Source of the DNA: Allacma fusca
Taxonomy: Eukaryota > Arthropoda > Collembola > Symphypleona > Sminthuridae
Assembly (NCBI GenBank): GCA_947179485.1
Contig: OX359247.1
Location: 64,965,001-65,029,000, forward strand
Reading direction: 5' to 3'
Length of the DNA: 64,000 nucleotides
Position 1 is the stretch's first letter. Each line of letters starts with the position of its first letter. The position numbers and the translations under genes are program-made. The notes beneath the pieces were generated by a model that had not been told where the DNA came from, made no database searches, and was given only the letters and a program-made list of their open reading frames with translations. Shown in pieces: positions 11,851 through 23,044 of this stretch.

Positions 11851-11924
11851 TGCATGAATTCCGGAGAACTGGAAGTACGTGTGAAACTGAGTTTGAGGTT
11901 GTTAAGTAACAGGTACCGAACTTA

Positions 11925-12383
11925 GGGGTCATTCTTTTATTACGTCATCACCAACGGGGGGAGCGGGGACGAGAAGAAATGACGATGATGAAGGTAGGAG
12001 GGGGAGGGTTTAATAGAAATGACGATAGTAACATCATCCGCGGGAATTTTAAATTTTTACTGAGCTTATTTCTAAAAAACTAAAAGCTGAAAGTGAGCTG
12101 CGTAGACTGCAGTCTATTCACAGTACTATTAATTGCCTGAGTGAAACGTATTGGATTAGACGTGTTTAGACTCCTTAATATTAATACGAATCAAAACTGT
12201 TCCACGTGATATTGTCACCGGGAAAACATGTGCCACGGGTGTATCAGTGGTTACTGATGACGTAATAAAAGGAGGGGGAGGGGGTGTAAACAGTCGATGA
12301 TGAACATGATGATGGTCTGGACAAGGGGGAGGGGGGGGTAAAAATATGGCAAAATTTTGATGACGTAATAAAAGAATGATCCC
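11925..12383. mobile_element. PIF/Harbinger-type MITE
   Basis: The ends are GGGGTCATTCTTTTATTACG and the matching complement (one base differs), flanked by TTA on both sides (11922-11924 and 12384-12386). A 3-bp TTA duplication and this terminal pattern fit PIF/Harbinger. The TTACGTCATCA motif lies at both ends, and a third partial copy (GATGACGTAATAAAAG) lies at 12256-12271. Confidence 0.83.
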
Positions 12384-12386
12384 TTA

Positions 12387-12980
12387 TAGAAAGGCATGAG
12401 TCATAATTTTAGTATCTTATACCATAATTTGACCGTGGCATAAGAGTTTTTAAATCTTCGCTCTCCCAAGCGCACTTTTTAGGTTTGCGAGAACATTTGC
12501 AAAAATAAAATAAATAAAATGAATAATTTTCGCGCCCATTCAAGATTCAACCAATGAATTTGGAAGCGAATGGAGCTCAACCTAAATGACGCCACAGCCG
12601 CGCCGCTAATAATTTACGCAGGGAGTGGAGTTGGAGTAACGGCGTGCTCTCAAATTGTATTGCACAGCATGTTAATAAAAGGGAGAGCACGCCGTCTATC
12701 CAACGAAACAGTTCGTAGCCGGCAGATCTCAAGGTAGGTTCCGCGGCGGTGTGCTCTCCACCTTCCAACATTTTGGAAATTTTCATCCTCAGTTTTCCGT
12801 CATCTTTTATTCTACTTTAACGTAATAATTCAGGGATTGGTGTTTTTGTCCAACATTTATAAATTGTATATATTATTTACGTATTAATTCCAATTCAATT
12901 AAATTCATGTATAATATGTAATTATTTTTATTATTGTTTATTTTAAATATTTTTGATTTTATGTTTAGCTGCGTACCGTT
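12387..12980. other. Region before the small putative gene
   Basis: Positions 12640-12760 are GC-richer than the surroundings and contain GCGTGCTCTC and its inverted copy GAGAGCACGC, about 45 bp apart. This could be promoter or 5' UTR sequence of the putative gene starting near 12981. No known element can be read. Confidence 0.25.
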
Positions 12981-13411
12981 ATGAGTTCTGCCTCCGGCCC
13001 ATTGTGTCTCCGGTGCCGATGCCTCCTACCCTACCTGGCTGGAGTATCTGCAGAGGATGCCAGTTGGTGTTCATTAAAGGTACATCTTATTATATTCAAT
13101 TTATGCTAATATTATTAACGTGTTTGGTTTTTTTGCTGATGGCCAGAGGTTTTGCGGACTGTGTCAGTGGAGGACTCCAACAGGAACCATTTACCAGCGC
13201 CTTCTAACTCCGAGCCATGTTGGACCAGGCTGAGGAGATACGCTACATGTTCGTTCCAGAACCACCGGAACAGAATCCTCCTCCAGCAGTGGTGCAACCT
13301 CCTCCAGCAGATGCACTACCACCACCAGCAGCCATGCATTCTCCAGATCAACAACAAGAAGTTGAGGATCCGTTTGACGACGAACAACTGGAGAATATGC
13401 TGTTGGAATAA
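12981..13411 (+). CDS. Putative small two-exon gene, unrecognised
   Basis: Exon A could run from ATG 12981 to 13079 (donor G|GTACAT) and exon B from 13147 (acceptor GGCCAG). In the ATG frame the product is short and Cys-rich (LCLRCRC, then FCGLCQW) and stops near 13240. In another frame exon B encodes a 64-residue stretch from 13217 to 13411. It is rich in proline and glutamine and ends in an acidic tail (EDPFDDEQLENMLLE), which looks more protein-like. The two frames are joined only if one indel is assumed, so this may be a broken gene or a spliced gene whose exon edges I have wrong. The higher GC content than its surroundings supports coding origin. I do not recognise the family. Confidence 0.35.
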
Positions 13412-14190
13412 TTACTCCCACATTCTAATTATTTATGTTGTTGATTATTATTTCAGTATTTACAGTGTATTTTTATACCATAAATTTCTAGTGAATTAAC
13501 TGTTGACTTTTCAATAACCATTGAATTTTATTAAACATCCGAATTCGGATTTGTAAATCTGGTTGTCCAACTTGAAGAGCGGTGGCTATAATGTAATTAT
13601 TTTATTTTAGGCAATGTTTATGTTTCCAAATTATTTTTTGATTTCATTAGTTTTTTTAATCGATGAAAAGTCGGTTTTAAAAAGTTATGATAAATTTCTA
13701 GTAAAATGAATTCAATAAAAATTTAAAAATTCGTTGACTTTTTATAAAGAACCAAAAGCAAAAATTAAAATTAAAAAAAACAGCAGCAGGAAGTCAATTT
13801 TAGAAATATACATTCATAGCATTTTTATTAAAATCTGTAAAGATTAAGCGATAAGCAGTACATTATTTCTCCATCGACAAGCACAACAAAACTATTTAGT
13901 GTAACAACGCTTAAGAAGTTGAACGGTATTGATACCGAGAAATTGAAGCACTGCCACTGCGGGTACCTGTTTTGAAAAATAAAAAATTAGTTGCATTAAC
14001 CTAATGTATGAACGACGCAGGATTAGTTCAATACAAAGCTAATCGTACAGGCTGCTCATCAAAGTTTGCGCTCCCAGGTTTACCAAGATCTTATCAACCT
14101 ACACAGTTGTACTAAAAATGTTTTGCTCAGAATTTCATTCCGAACGGGAAAACATAATCAATTCAAACTAATACATCAACAAATTACAAA
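13412..14190. other. Intergenic, nothing recognised
   Basis: AT-rich, with no long frame or clear repeat. Poly-A and AAAATTAAAATT tracts lie at 13730-13790. Confidence 0.35.
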
Positions 14191-14198
14191 GTCATGAG

Positions 14199-14756
14199 CA
14201 AAGCTGGGCAAAGTATTCACACACTTTAAACCCTACATATTTTTAGGTTCTTCCGTACAACCTACATTTTAGCCTACATAAATCACACCCGAGAGTTGAC
14301 CCTACCTACAACCTACATACATCACTCCCGAGATTTGTCCATACCTACAACCAACATATCTATTTGTCGTAATTAATTCATACCTGCATAACTAAAACGA
14401 AATTATGCAATCATTTATTGTAATTACTGCAAACGAATTGAAATCGCTTGCACTCCACTAAACAAAAGTAACAAAACATATGTATCTATATATGTGAAAG
14501 AAAGTGTAGACGGGGTTGTTATTCAGCGATTTGGAATACGTAAGGTTTGTACAAACATACATACATTTTCATGCTTAAGTACCTACCTTTTTTATGTAGG
14601 TACGTACTGATTCTTCCCAGTATACATAAATTGCATATTTTCTCCCTCGAAATATACAGCCTACATACAAATGCCTACAAAATATGTGAAAATTTGAGCA
14701 TAGCCTACAATTTTGTCTACTTGTAGGCATACATGTAGGGTATGATTCCAGCTTTG
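14199..14756. mobile_element. hAT-type MITE, word CCTACA / TGTAGG
   Basis: The ends are CAAAGCTGGGCAAAGTATTC and ATTCCAGCTTTG, with the perfect 8-bp duplication GTCATGAG (14191-14198 and 14757-14764). CCTACA and CCTACATA recur about ten times in the first 160 bp, and TGTAGG / CCTACA near the right end. There is no ORF. Confidence 0.85.
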
Positions 14757-14829
14757 GTCATGAGCATGAAACAAAAAATAACTAAACAAAATCCTTGTTA
14801 TAAGTCGTTCAGCGCTATTAGCATTCCAA

Positions 14830-15492
14830 TATTCGTTCAACGGCTAGAGGAGCTTCTCGAATATATCAGTCATGTTTCAAGGTTTTTTAGTACTTGACCT
14901 ATAACTTGGTACAGGCCATTTTGGTTGGATGTTTTCCACCAGGTTATGGTCGAAGTTGCATTTTCAGTCCGAAATATTAAAATGGCGAAAGAAGAGCAAC
15001 TTCTGCATTCACACGTAGTGCGACTGCTACACATGCTTAGCTCAATTGAACCGTAAGGATATGCTGTGGTTTCTATATTGCTTATGGAATTTATGCGCGG
15101 AGGAACTATTCTAGCACATGTGCAACGGAATCCGTAATGTAATCCTGGGGCAGCCTTCATTCCTGAAGAGACCTGGTTCCCTGATGAATTCTCTGACCCG
15201 AGAGTTACCTTTCTCAATGATCGTATGTGAATGAAAACAATATCGACTCACAGAGCCTTGCTAGACAAGAGAATTGACTCTTTAGAGAATTCAGAAATGT
15301 AGACTGGAAAGCCTACTTGAAAATCAAATTAAAGCATCAAAGGATTCAAAACTTTCTTTACAAAAAAATAATCAAAAATTAAAAAACTTGCACAAACAGT
15401 TATATCAGGTCCTAAAAGACTTGAAACATGAAACTGATAAATTCGAGAAGCTCCTGCAGTCATATTGGCAGAGATTAAACGAATTTTAAATT
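14830..15492 (+). pseudogene. Broken, probably processed copy of an unidentified gene
   Basis: The plus strand keeps pieces that read like ordinary protein but are separated by stops and small indels. The pieces include FWLDVFHQVMVEVAFSVRNI (about 14920), MAKEEQLLHSHVVRLLHMLS (about 14982), FIPEETWFPDEFSDPRVTFL (about 15155) and a coiled-coil-like tail (LESLLENQIKASKDSKLSLQ, then KHETDKFEKLLQSYWQRLNEF less its last residue) that ends with TAA at about 15489. No introns are seen between the pieces, which suggests a retrocopy. I do not recognise the parent gene. Confidence 0.5.
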
Positions 15493-15573
15493 GCAAAATG
15501 GGACTGCATGTGTCATGTTTTGTTATATATTCATTTACAATTTAATTTAATTTAATTTAATGTAATTTAATTT

Positions 15574-15624
15574 ACAAATTCATTTTTATATGTCATGCAG
15601 CATGACATATAAAAATGAATTTGT
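15574..15624. repeat. 51-nt perfect palindrome
   Basis: Two 25-nt arms (15574-15598 and 15600-15624) are exact reverse complements around a single A. The arm starts ACAAATTCATTTTTATATGT. It directly follows a run of TTTAA repeats (15538-15573) and could extrude as a cruciform. Confidence 0.95.
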
Positions 15625-16206
15625 TATATCATGGCCAACTTTATAATTTGTTGTCCTATCGCTTTACAGTAAGTAATGTTTTCACATCAAGAATAAAATT
15701 TTGTATATGAACATAATTCCCAAACTATGTAGCTTGATTAGATGTTGGAAAACCTGTCACAATTGTTATTGAACATATACGAGAATATGAACGCATTAAA
15801 CCTAAAACTACAATTTTGAAGCAGGGCTAGTTTTTTATTTCCCCGTGTTGCATTAATATTTAGGTGCACGTTCACTTCCCAGATTAAAATATAATGTATA
15901 GCTAATATAAAAATGTTTTAAAAATGTTGTAGCAACTTGATTTGGCTATTAGGCTACCACGTTGAGAATTGTGAGTTTGATCATTAAGAACAGCGCAAGT
16001 TTGGAAAAAATAATTTCAACAGCAAACATATGTTACAATTTAATGTGCACTGAATGGTTTCACTTGGGACCTTGTTGGAAAATAAAAAAAACATTAAAAA
16101 TATGAAAACTAATCGTCAACAAACTGTGTGAATGGTGCTACAATATGTACTCGTATGCCAAATAACCCATAAAATGCAAGGAATGAGAAGGAATACAAAG
16201 CCATAC
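15625..16206. other. Downstream flank of the transposase-like ORF
   Basis: No gene is visible. AATAAA-type signals on the minus strand and short AT-rich words are present. I could not find terminal repeats that pair with the other side of the 16207-17991 ORF. Confidence 0.3.
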
Positions 16207-17991
16207 CTATTCTTGATCAGTATCATCATCGTCTTCATTGTCACTATTACAAAAGGGTGGATTTTCTTGTGTAACGAATTTTCTAAAGAAGTTGCGGTCA
16301 CAAGGATCCAAGAATTTGATCATTTTAAGAAGATCTTTTTGTTTAGCCTTTGTCAGCTTTTGAGGTTCAGTATAAGCCGGATTTCCAATTATAGAAGGCT
16401 TAGGATGATTGAATTTACCTACGACCTGATGAGGTACCCAATTGTCCATGGGATTGTGAGTATCTCGAGTGAACACAACGCCATTAATGTCTCGTTCAAT
16501 TTTAAAGGCTAAATGCTTCGTAACTTTTAAATCCGCAGGCTTCTTGAGAAAACCCTTCATTGGTTTTATATCCCAAATATCGGAAAAGGATAATTCATGA
16601 ACAACAAACGGGTTTGGACTTCTAGCTGCAAGAATACTTTTAACTAAGTTATCTTGGGTCCGAGGTGGGTGCTTTAGAACTTGGTGTTCTATAAGGCCAA
16701 AATTTCGGTCACAGCTCATATATGAATGCCCACTCACAAAAAATTTCTGTGATACCCGAGTGAAAAAAGAACTTTCCGCTAATTCTTTGAAAAGGCATAT
16801 CATCTCAAAATTGTTATTTTGACCTCGTGCTCTATCCGACCAAACTGTAAGTTCACGAATCTCATCATTTTTAAGTGGCAGAAACTCTTCCCGAACAAAT
16901 TTGTAGATGCAACTCCCAATTTCATTAGCGCCCTTTTTAGCATCAACCTCATTCCATACGTACATATGTGCATCGCCTGTCCCTTCATTGTTAATACAGA
17001 AATTGTGAACTCTAAACTTTCTTAAATACCAAGACGTGGAGCAGGGTAACCGAGGTAATTGAAACGTTTGCTCAACATCTACACAGACAACAATAAAATT
17101 TGCTTCCGATTTAGCCCGGTCGACATCTCGTTTAAATTCCGCCGTCGCTGCTTCATCCAAAACAAGATGCACATCATGCTCCTTTTTTAGAGCATCCAGT
17201 TTCACCGGATCGGTCTCGGATTTTATAGCAACATGCAGCCGGTAGCATTCATCGCAAACATCTTCAGCAGCTCGACCAATACCCAAATTTTGTTCGTTGA
17301 ACAAGTTAAAAAACATTGTCCTTGACATTTTGTCATAGCCGTAATTGTAACAAAAGTCTTTGAATATTTGTTCTTTTGTCAAATTTGCCGGCAAAAATTT
17401 TTTCCCGTCAGCGTGCCTTTCTCGACAATAATGAGGTTCCTCCAATTTGTACGCGTGGTGCATATGGTATATTGCCTCAGCTTTAACATCCTCGCTTATC
17501 TTGACGTGATTGCTATGGATCCCTTGCAAATTGCGGGGGAAGATCTCACCTGCTCGAACACGGGCTTGCAGTCTTTCAACAGATCTTTCGGAAACGTCGA
17601 GGACAGTTGTGAAGGTTCTTTTACATACTCGATGTACAATCCCGCAATACGAAAACTCGTAATGCCATTCACCCTTTCTATCTTTCTCAGGAATGTAATG
17701 CATATTGGAAATTTGGAACAAGTTTCTTTCGTCTTTTGTCATGTGAAAGAATTGGATGTAAGTCGCTCTTAGGTGCTCTAAAGTCAGATGTACACAACCT
17801 TCAAATTTACATTTGCTGTAACAAGTTTTTTGAACAGCCGGATGGTTATTTTGGGGTTCAGAATCCTCTTCCTTCTCATGCCATTTTCTCTTTTCCCCCT
17901 GATTGTGCCTAGCAATATCGTATTTTGAAACATGAGCAAGGTTGCTTTTCAGATTGCGATCATCCATTCTGCTCAACATAAATTTCGCCAT
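16207..17991 (-). CDS. Transposase-like protein of the DUF7869 kind, intact 594 aa
   Basis: A single uninterrupted frame of 594 codons starts MAKFMLSRMD. Near the N-terminus it has CYSKCKFEGC (about 57-66), then HYCRERHADGKKFLPANLTK (187-206) and CDECY (246-250). The core resembles a DDE-type RNase H fold. It has VVCVDVEQTFQLPRLP (D305), then WSDRARGQNNNF (D386), then VSGHSYMSCDRNFGLIEH (420-436, with D428 and E435). It ends in an acidic tail. I recall this order from multicopy insect proteins annotated only as uncharacterised or DUF7869, and the function as transposase is inferred. No introns, no frameshifts and all likely catalytic acids are kept, unlike every other transposon gene here. 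I found no terminal repeats around it, so it could be a young element or a retained host copy. Confidence 0.75.
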   Translation of the reverse strand: MAKFMLSRMDDRNLKSNLAHVSKYDIARHNQGEKRKWHEKEEDSEPQNNHPAVQKTCYSKCKFEGCVHLTLEHLRATYIQFFHMTKDERNLFQISNMHYIPEKDRKGEWHYEFSYCGIVHRVCKRTFTTVLDVSERSVERLQARVRAGEIFPRNLQGIHSNHVKISEDVKAEAIYHMHHAYKLEEPHYCRERHADGKKFLPANLTKEQIFKDFCYNYGYDKMSRTMFFNLFNEQNLGIGRAAEDVCDECYRLHVAIKSETDPVKLDALKKEHDVHLVLDEAATAEFKRDVDRAKSEANFIVVCVDVEQTFQLPRLPCSTSWYLRKFRVHNFCINNEGTGDAHMYVWNEVDAKKGANEIGSCIYKFVREEFLPLKNDEIRELTVWSDRARGQNNNFEMICLFKELAESSFFTRVSQKFFVSGHSYMSCDRNFGLIEHQVLKHPPRTQDNLVKSILAARSPNPFVVHELSFSDIWDIKPMKGFLKKPADLKVTKHLAFKIERDINGVVFTRDTHNPMDNWVPHQVVGKFNHPKPSIIGNPAYTEPQKLTKAKQKDLLKMIKFLDPCDRNFFRKFVTQENPPFCNSDNEDDDDTDQE

Positions 17992-18862
17992 TAATGAAAC
18001 AATGTTCAGAATGCAAAGCTTCCGACATATTATACACTATATAATTTGAAGCTGACTAGCATCACAAACCCGAGTATGAACTCGATTTAAAATACGTAAT
18101 ACTTTTACCTGCAATCCATGAGTGGCGTTGAAGCTATATATTTTTGTGCAAATGAGCCTCGTCCAATGTTCTGGAAAACATTTACTGTCTGCAAACCTAA
18201 GAAATGACATTTTAATAATTTAATAATAAGTAGAACATGTCTAGATTAATAGATTTCCAACCGAATTTCCCCATAGCTGACATGGTCACCGAAGACATGG
18301 TCGGCATTTAAAAAATAAACGAGAGTACTTTTATTATGATTCAGTAAACCAAATGTCACTGGGATCATCCTCTCAAAAGAAATTACTTGAAAGAAATGAA
18401 GTGTTTGCAGCTGTAGGGAATTTGGGGATACAAAAGTCAAATCACGGTACAGGATGCCAAAAATAATTTGCCTTCTACTTAAGCCACATAATAGTTTCTT
18501 GTAAAAAGTACTGAATTTGGCTGAATGTAGTGATACTTGATATACATACTTTCGATGACTAGTAGAAAAATCTAGAATGTCTACCTTCGCTTTTGTTATT
18601 TTTTCACTGTATTTCGGTCACAAGAGTACCCGGTAGTAACTAAATTGTTAGGACACACCACTTCGGTACCATGTAGTACCCATACCCGTTAGGCCGAGTA
18701 ATTTTCTTATCAAGAGTAACCGAGTATAATAGCAATGCTTTCACACGCATATTTGAATGCATACGTTAATTCTATAGGTTGAAATATGTCCAATTTTCAT
18801 TTTCAAATGACAATTGAACATTGTGGAAATTTTCAACAATGTTTCGCTTCGAATAACGCCAC
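17992..18862. other. Upstream of the DUF7869-like gene; ends in a TACCCG-rich repeat
   Basis: The minus strand has a 57-codon open frame starting MSFLRFADSKCFPEHW at about 18210. A GTAAAAG follows GATTGCAG at about 18113, but no splice to the main ORF keeps the frame, so I do not call it an exon. Positions 18620-18730 hold GGTACC / TACCCG words of the GGGTAC repeat family. Confidence 0.3.
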
Positions 18863-20471
18863 CAGTTCTCGGCACGCGTACGAAAAATCGGTACCCGTAT
18901 CCGTACCAAAGAGCGGACATTAAAATATCTGGTATCTATACCCGTACCTATACTCGAGTATCTGGGTACAAATATTTCATACCCGGTCCCGCAATACAAC
19001 CTCAAATCATGTACCTGTACCCGCATTGTACTTGTGCCCAAAAAATATTCGAGAATTGAGCCCATACTTGGGTATCTCAGAGTCGTACCCGTACTCATAC
19101 CCGAGTACTTTATATAGATTTGTCTAAATGTAATACACTACAAAATTAACTAGCAGGTCGATCCAAATATTAAACACGCGTGGGGGAAATGGAAACAAAA
19201 GGGGAATGAAATACGTGTAGATGTTTTAAGCAAGTTAAATTACTACATATTATCGTCTATTAGTATGACATACCTGCACTAACTAAACAATTTGCAGAGC
19301 ATTTCCATCGTCAGTATATGAGTACAGGGAAAATAAATATTACACTTCCCAATATTCTCAACTTGGTTCTAAAATTTTGTCACGATATTTTGGCTAAAGG
19401 AGTGCTTCCAAAGGTTTAGATTTTTATTAAATTTTCAAAAGTCGTATTCCCTCTGTTATATTTCTAAAATTTCATGGCCTTTCAATTACCAACCAGGTTC
19501 GTAGGTTAATAAACTTCGAAAAGTTAAGACCGCTGTATGATTTTGAACTAGTATGGAACAAATTTGGAAAAATTTGGAAGACATTACTAATAAGTACAGA
19601 AGTCGAATATTTGCTTGATTTGATTGTTCATAGACTGATGGGCGAAGTGTTTTATGACATCCAGCTCACATGAACATGCACTGTTGTACGTAGAGATAAG
19701 CGACATGCAGTTTTTGCGTGGGACTTGCGAACTCGAAATTTCCGTTCTTAATTTGTTCGGCCTATTCCACAAAATCAATTTCAATATCTCTGTCTAAAAA
19801 TAGCTCATTAATATCTTGTTACAAACATCCGCCTTCGCCTATTTAACCACCAATAACAAAAAACTGATAACCAAATCATAAAAACCCTAATTTGTAAATT
19901 GTATTCACTATGGATAATGAGGTATCGTTTAAGTGTGTCACACACTCTTTATGTACTTACCAACAGCATTCTACATTGTGAAGACGTTTTGTACAAACTT
20001 TAGGTAAATCCTATTATTCATTTCTATTGTTAGTATTCCTCGTTTGCGTTAAATACTTCCTAAAAGGTTTCCCTAAATAATAAAATATTTTATCTACACA
20101 GTCCAAAATACGTATACTGTTAGTTATTAGATTAAATGAGTGTAAACACTAATCTATATGCGTCCAAAAACCTCAATAGAAGTTTCTACCGTACGGGCAT
20201 GATGGCATAAAACTCAAAAATATCTCAATTCTCAGCGTATCCAAATACTCGGGTATAATGGTCGCGGATACGAGTAAATGATCACACTATACCTGCCCCG
20301 TTGGGTATGTAACCAATTTCAATTCCTTGTACCAGTATCCGAAATTTTGAGCCGACCAAAGTGTACTCGTGTAGTACCCGGAATTGTTCAGGTGCACAGA
20401 GTCTGTACCCGGGTAGTACCCATACCAGTACCCATATCCGGGAGTATTAGCCCTACATATGCCGAGCACTG
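18863..20471. mobile_element. Degenerate hAT-like element of the GGGTAC family
   Basis: The left end CAGTTCTCGGCACGCG and right end TATGCCGAGCACTG resemble the GGGTAC-family terminus CAGTGCTCGG seen at 43931. TACCCGTA / GGGTAC words lie at 18885-19110 and 20225-20450. Flanks AACGCCAC and ATCGCCAG match at 6 of 8 bases, as an old duplication could. The middle (19140-20200) shows no ORF that I can support. Confidence 0.45.
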
Positions 20472-20816
20472 ATCGCCAGTGATGTTGATAATAAATATAC
20501 AAAAACATTGCTGTGCCATATTGTCATTGGCTTATCTAGCTGCTAATACACAGGACTTATCCTTACGTTTGGAATATGGAAATGAATTCCCTATGCACAA
20601 GACGTGGCAGTGACCATATATCAACCAGGGGATATTTCAAATGTTTTTGCTTTAGTCCTAATACCGGAATTATAAAAAGGCGAAATACTATAACTGCTGA
20701 CATTATAGCAACTAAACCCTGCGTACCACTGCAAATAGTCCCAATTATAGTAGCGAGATTTTATAACCCTCAATTGGCTCCAAGGTTTGATAGGATTCTG
20801 CAAATCACAACATTAG
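20472..20816. other. Lead-in to the 193-bp array
   Basis: An open plus-strand frame begins at ATG 20576 and runs on into the first array unit (125 codons). The part before 20816 has no relation to the array that I can see, and no family motif. Confidence 0.3.
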
Positions 20817-22430
20817 AAACCAAAGGTTTAAACGTAATCAACGAGAGAATGCTGCCAAGAAAAGAAGAGTTGTTTCTTTACCAAAGGTATCGATTCAGAG
20901 TCAGTCAGGCTAGGATTCGTCACAAGCCCGAGTATGATATCTGTAGATCTTAGTGCTGTAAATGCCTGATTTGAAGTATCAACGACTTCCAAAACAGGGT
21001 CATTCGAAGAAACCAAAGGTTTAGACGCAATCAACGAGAGAATGCCGCCAAGAAAAGAAGACAGTTGTCTTTTTGTCGAACGTATCGATCCAGATTAAGG
21101 CACGCTAATTTGGTTCACAAACCCGAGTATGAGATCTGTAGATCTTATTGATTTAAAATCCTGTATTGGCGAGATTCACTTAGATTCACATTACGTGTTT
21201 CAAAGAAACCAAAGGTTTAGACGCAATCAACGAGAGAATGCTGCCAAGAAAAGAAAAGTTGCTTCTTTACCAAAGTATCGATCCAGAGTCTGTCACGCTA
21301 GGATTCGTCACAAATCCGAGTATGAGATCTGTAGATTTTAGTGTTGTAAATGCTTCATTTAAAATTTCAAAGAAATCCACAGCATTGTCATTTGAAGAAA
21401 CGAAAGGTTTAGACGCAATCAACGAGAGAATGCTGCCAAGAAAAGAATACAGTTGTCTCTTAGCCGAAAGTATCGATCAAGATTTAGCCACGCTAGTTTT
21501 GTTCACAAACACGAGTATGAGTTCTGTAAATCTTATTGATTTAAACGTCTGTATTGACGAGATTCACTGAAATTCAGATTATGTATTTTAAAAAACCAAA
21601 GGTTTCGCCAAAAGTAACGAGAGAATGCTGCCAAGAAAAGAAAACTCCTTTACCAAAAGACTGGTCAAGATTCAGTCAAGCAAAGTTTTGACACAAAACT
21701 GAGGATGAAATCAGTAGATCTTAGTGTTGTAGATGCCTGATTTGAATTGTCGAGGACATCAAAAACATGGTCATTCGAAGAAACCAAAGGTTTAGACGCA
21801 ATCAACGAGAGAATGCTGCCAAGAAAAGAAGACAGTTGTCTCTTTACCGAAATTGTCCAACTATAGGTATCCTTTTTTTGTTCACAAACCCGAGCTTGAG
21901 ATGTGTAGATCTTAGTGGTTTAAATTTCAGATTGCCCGAGATTCACTGAAATTCATAACATTGTGTCATTCTAAGAAACCAAAGGTTTAGACTCAATCAA
22001 CGAGAGAATGCTGCCAAGAAAAGAAGACAGTTATCTTTTTTACCAAAAGTATCGGTCCAGTCGTTCACGCTAAATTCGGTGACAAACCCGAGTGAGATCT
22101 TTAGATCTAAGCGTTTTAATTCCTGATTTGACGTCTCAATGAAATCCAAAACAATGGCGTTCGAAGAAACCAAACGTTTGGACCCAATCAACGAGAGAAT
22201 GCTTCCAAGAAAAGAAGACAGTTGTCTTTTTGCCGAAAATATCGATCCAGATTAAGGCACGATAATTTGGTTCAAAAACCCGAGTATGATATCTGTAGAT
22301 CTTAGTGTTGTAGATGCCTCATTTCAAGTGTCAAAGAAATCCACAATATTGTCATTCAAAGAAACCAAAGGTTTAGACGCAATCAACGAGAGAATGCAGC
22401 CAAGAAAAGACAGTTGCCAGCAATAAGCGA
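20817..22430. repeat. Nine tandem units of about 193 bp, coding-derived
   Basis: The block AAACCAAAGGTTTAGACGCA recurs at 20817, 21010, 21206, 21398, 21593, 21781, 21976, 22167 and 22362 (spacings 193, 196, 192, 195, 188, 195, 191, 195). The plus strand of most units reads GLDAINERMLPRKE, then a middle like ESIDPDLATLVLFTNTSMSS, then VNASFEISK-type sequence. This implies a repeat of about 64 residues. Small indels and stops break the frame in nearly every unit, and only 21238-21570 stays open over more than one unit. It looks like the remains of a gene for a repeat protein, or a satellite grown from a coding piece. I do not recognise the repeat. Confidence 0.88.
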
Positions 22431-22939
22431 GAGTAATGCTAGTAAACGTAATGTCAGCATTAGTACGTTGTGTACTGACAGCTTGCTTTTGCTTCGTATG
22501 TTATTAATGGTCATGAATGCGCCCGTAAATTCGATTTTTTTAAAACGTTGAAAAAAGTTATTTTAAATAACAATTGAGCGTTTGGCATTGTTGGTTACTA
22601 TGTGATATTTATTGCCACCGCGGTCTGAGTTGGATCGCCAGAAATATTAATTTCGGAATTATTATAGAGTTACTACAGTAACTATTTCTTAGTTTGTATT
22701 TATTCGCCGTTTTTAATTTGTACTCAACAACCTATAAAGCGCATCTAGAATAGTTTTTAAAAATTATTGGATTCATACATTTTATTAACCGCATAACACT
22801 CATATTATTCTGCCATTCTCTACATCACTGCCCTCACGTACCGACTGAGCTGAAATTTCATCACATTTTCAGTTTTCTACCCATTTCTTACAGCACAATC
22901 TGTCGTTATAATGGCAATAAACTGTTGGATTATTGTGTA
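22431..22939. other. Gap between array and Helitron
   Basis: No ORF or repeat is recognised. It may contain the Helitron 5' end, but I cannot fix a TC terminus. Confidence 0.3.
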
Positions 22940-23044
22940 GACAATTCTGTCAACTAAGACAATTCTGTCAACTAAGACAATTCCGTCAACTAAGACAATT
23001 CCGTCAACTAAGACAATTCTGTCAACTAAGACAATTCAGTCAAC
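22940..23044. repeat. 18-bp tandem repeat, about six units
   Basis: The unit GACAATTCTGTCAACTAA repeats from 22940 with single-base variants (TTCCGTC, TTCAGTC). In the frame of the Helitron ATG every unit contains a TAA. In the last unit CAACTAA has become CAACATG, and that ATG (23045) starts the first Helitron frame. Confidence 0.92.

Noticed and set aside
14870..15217. 115-codon minus-strand ORF
   Set aside because: It is the shadow of the broken plus-strand gene at 14830-15492, which has the more protein-like pieces.
18050..18215. Upstream exon for the 594-aa protein
   Set aside because: The donor-like GTAAAAG is present, but no acceptor joins to the main ORF in frame.
20817..22430. CRISPR-like regular array
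   Set aside because: The units are about 193 bp and similar throughout, without a short constant repeat and unique spacers; the genome is eukaryotic.
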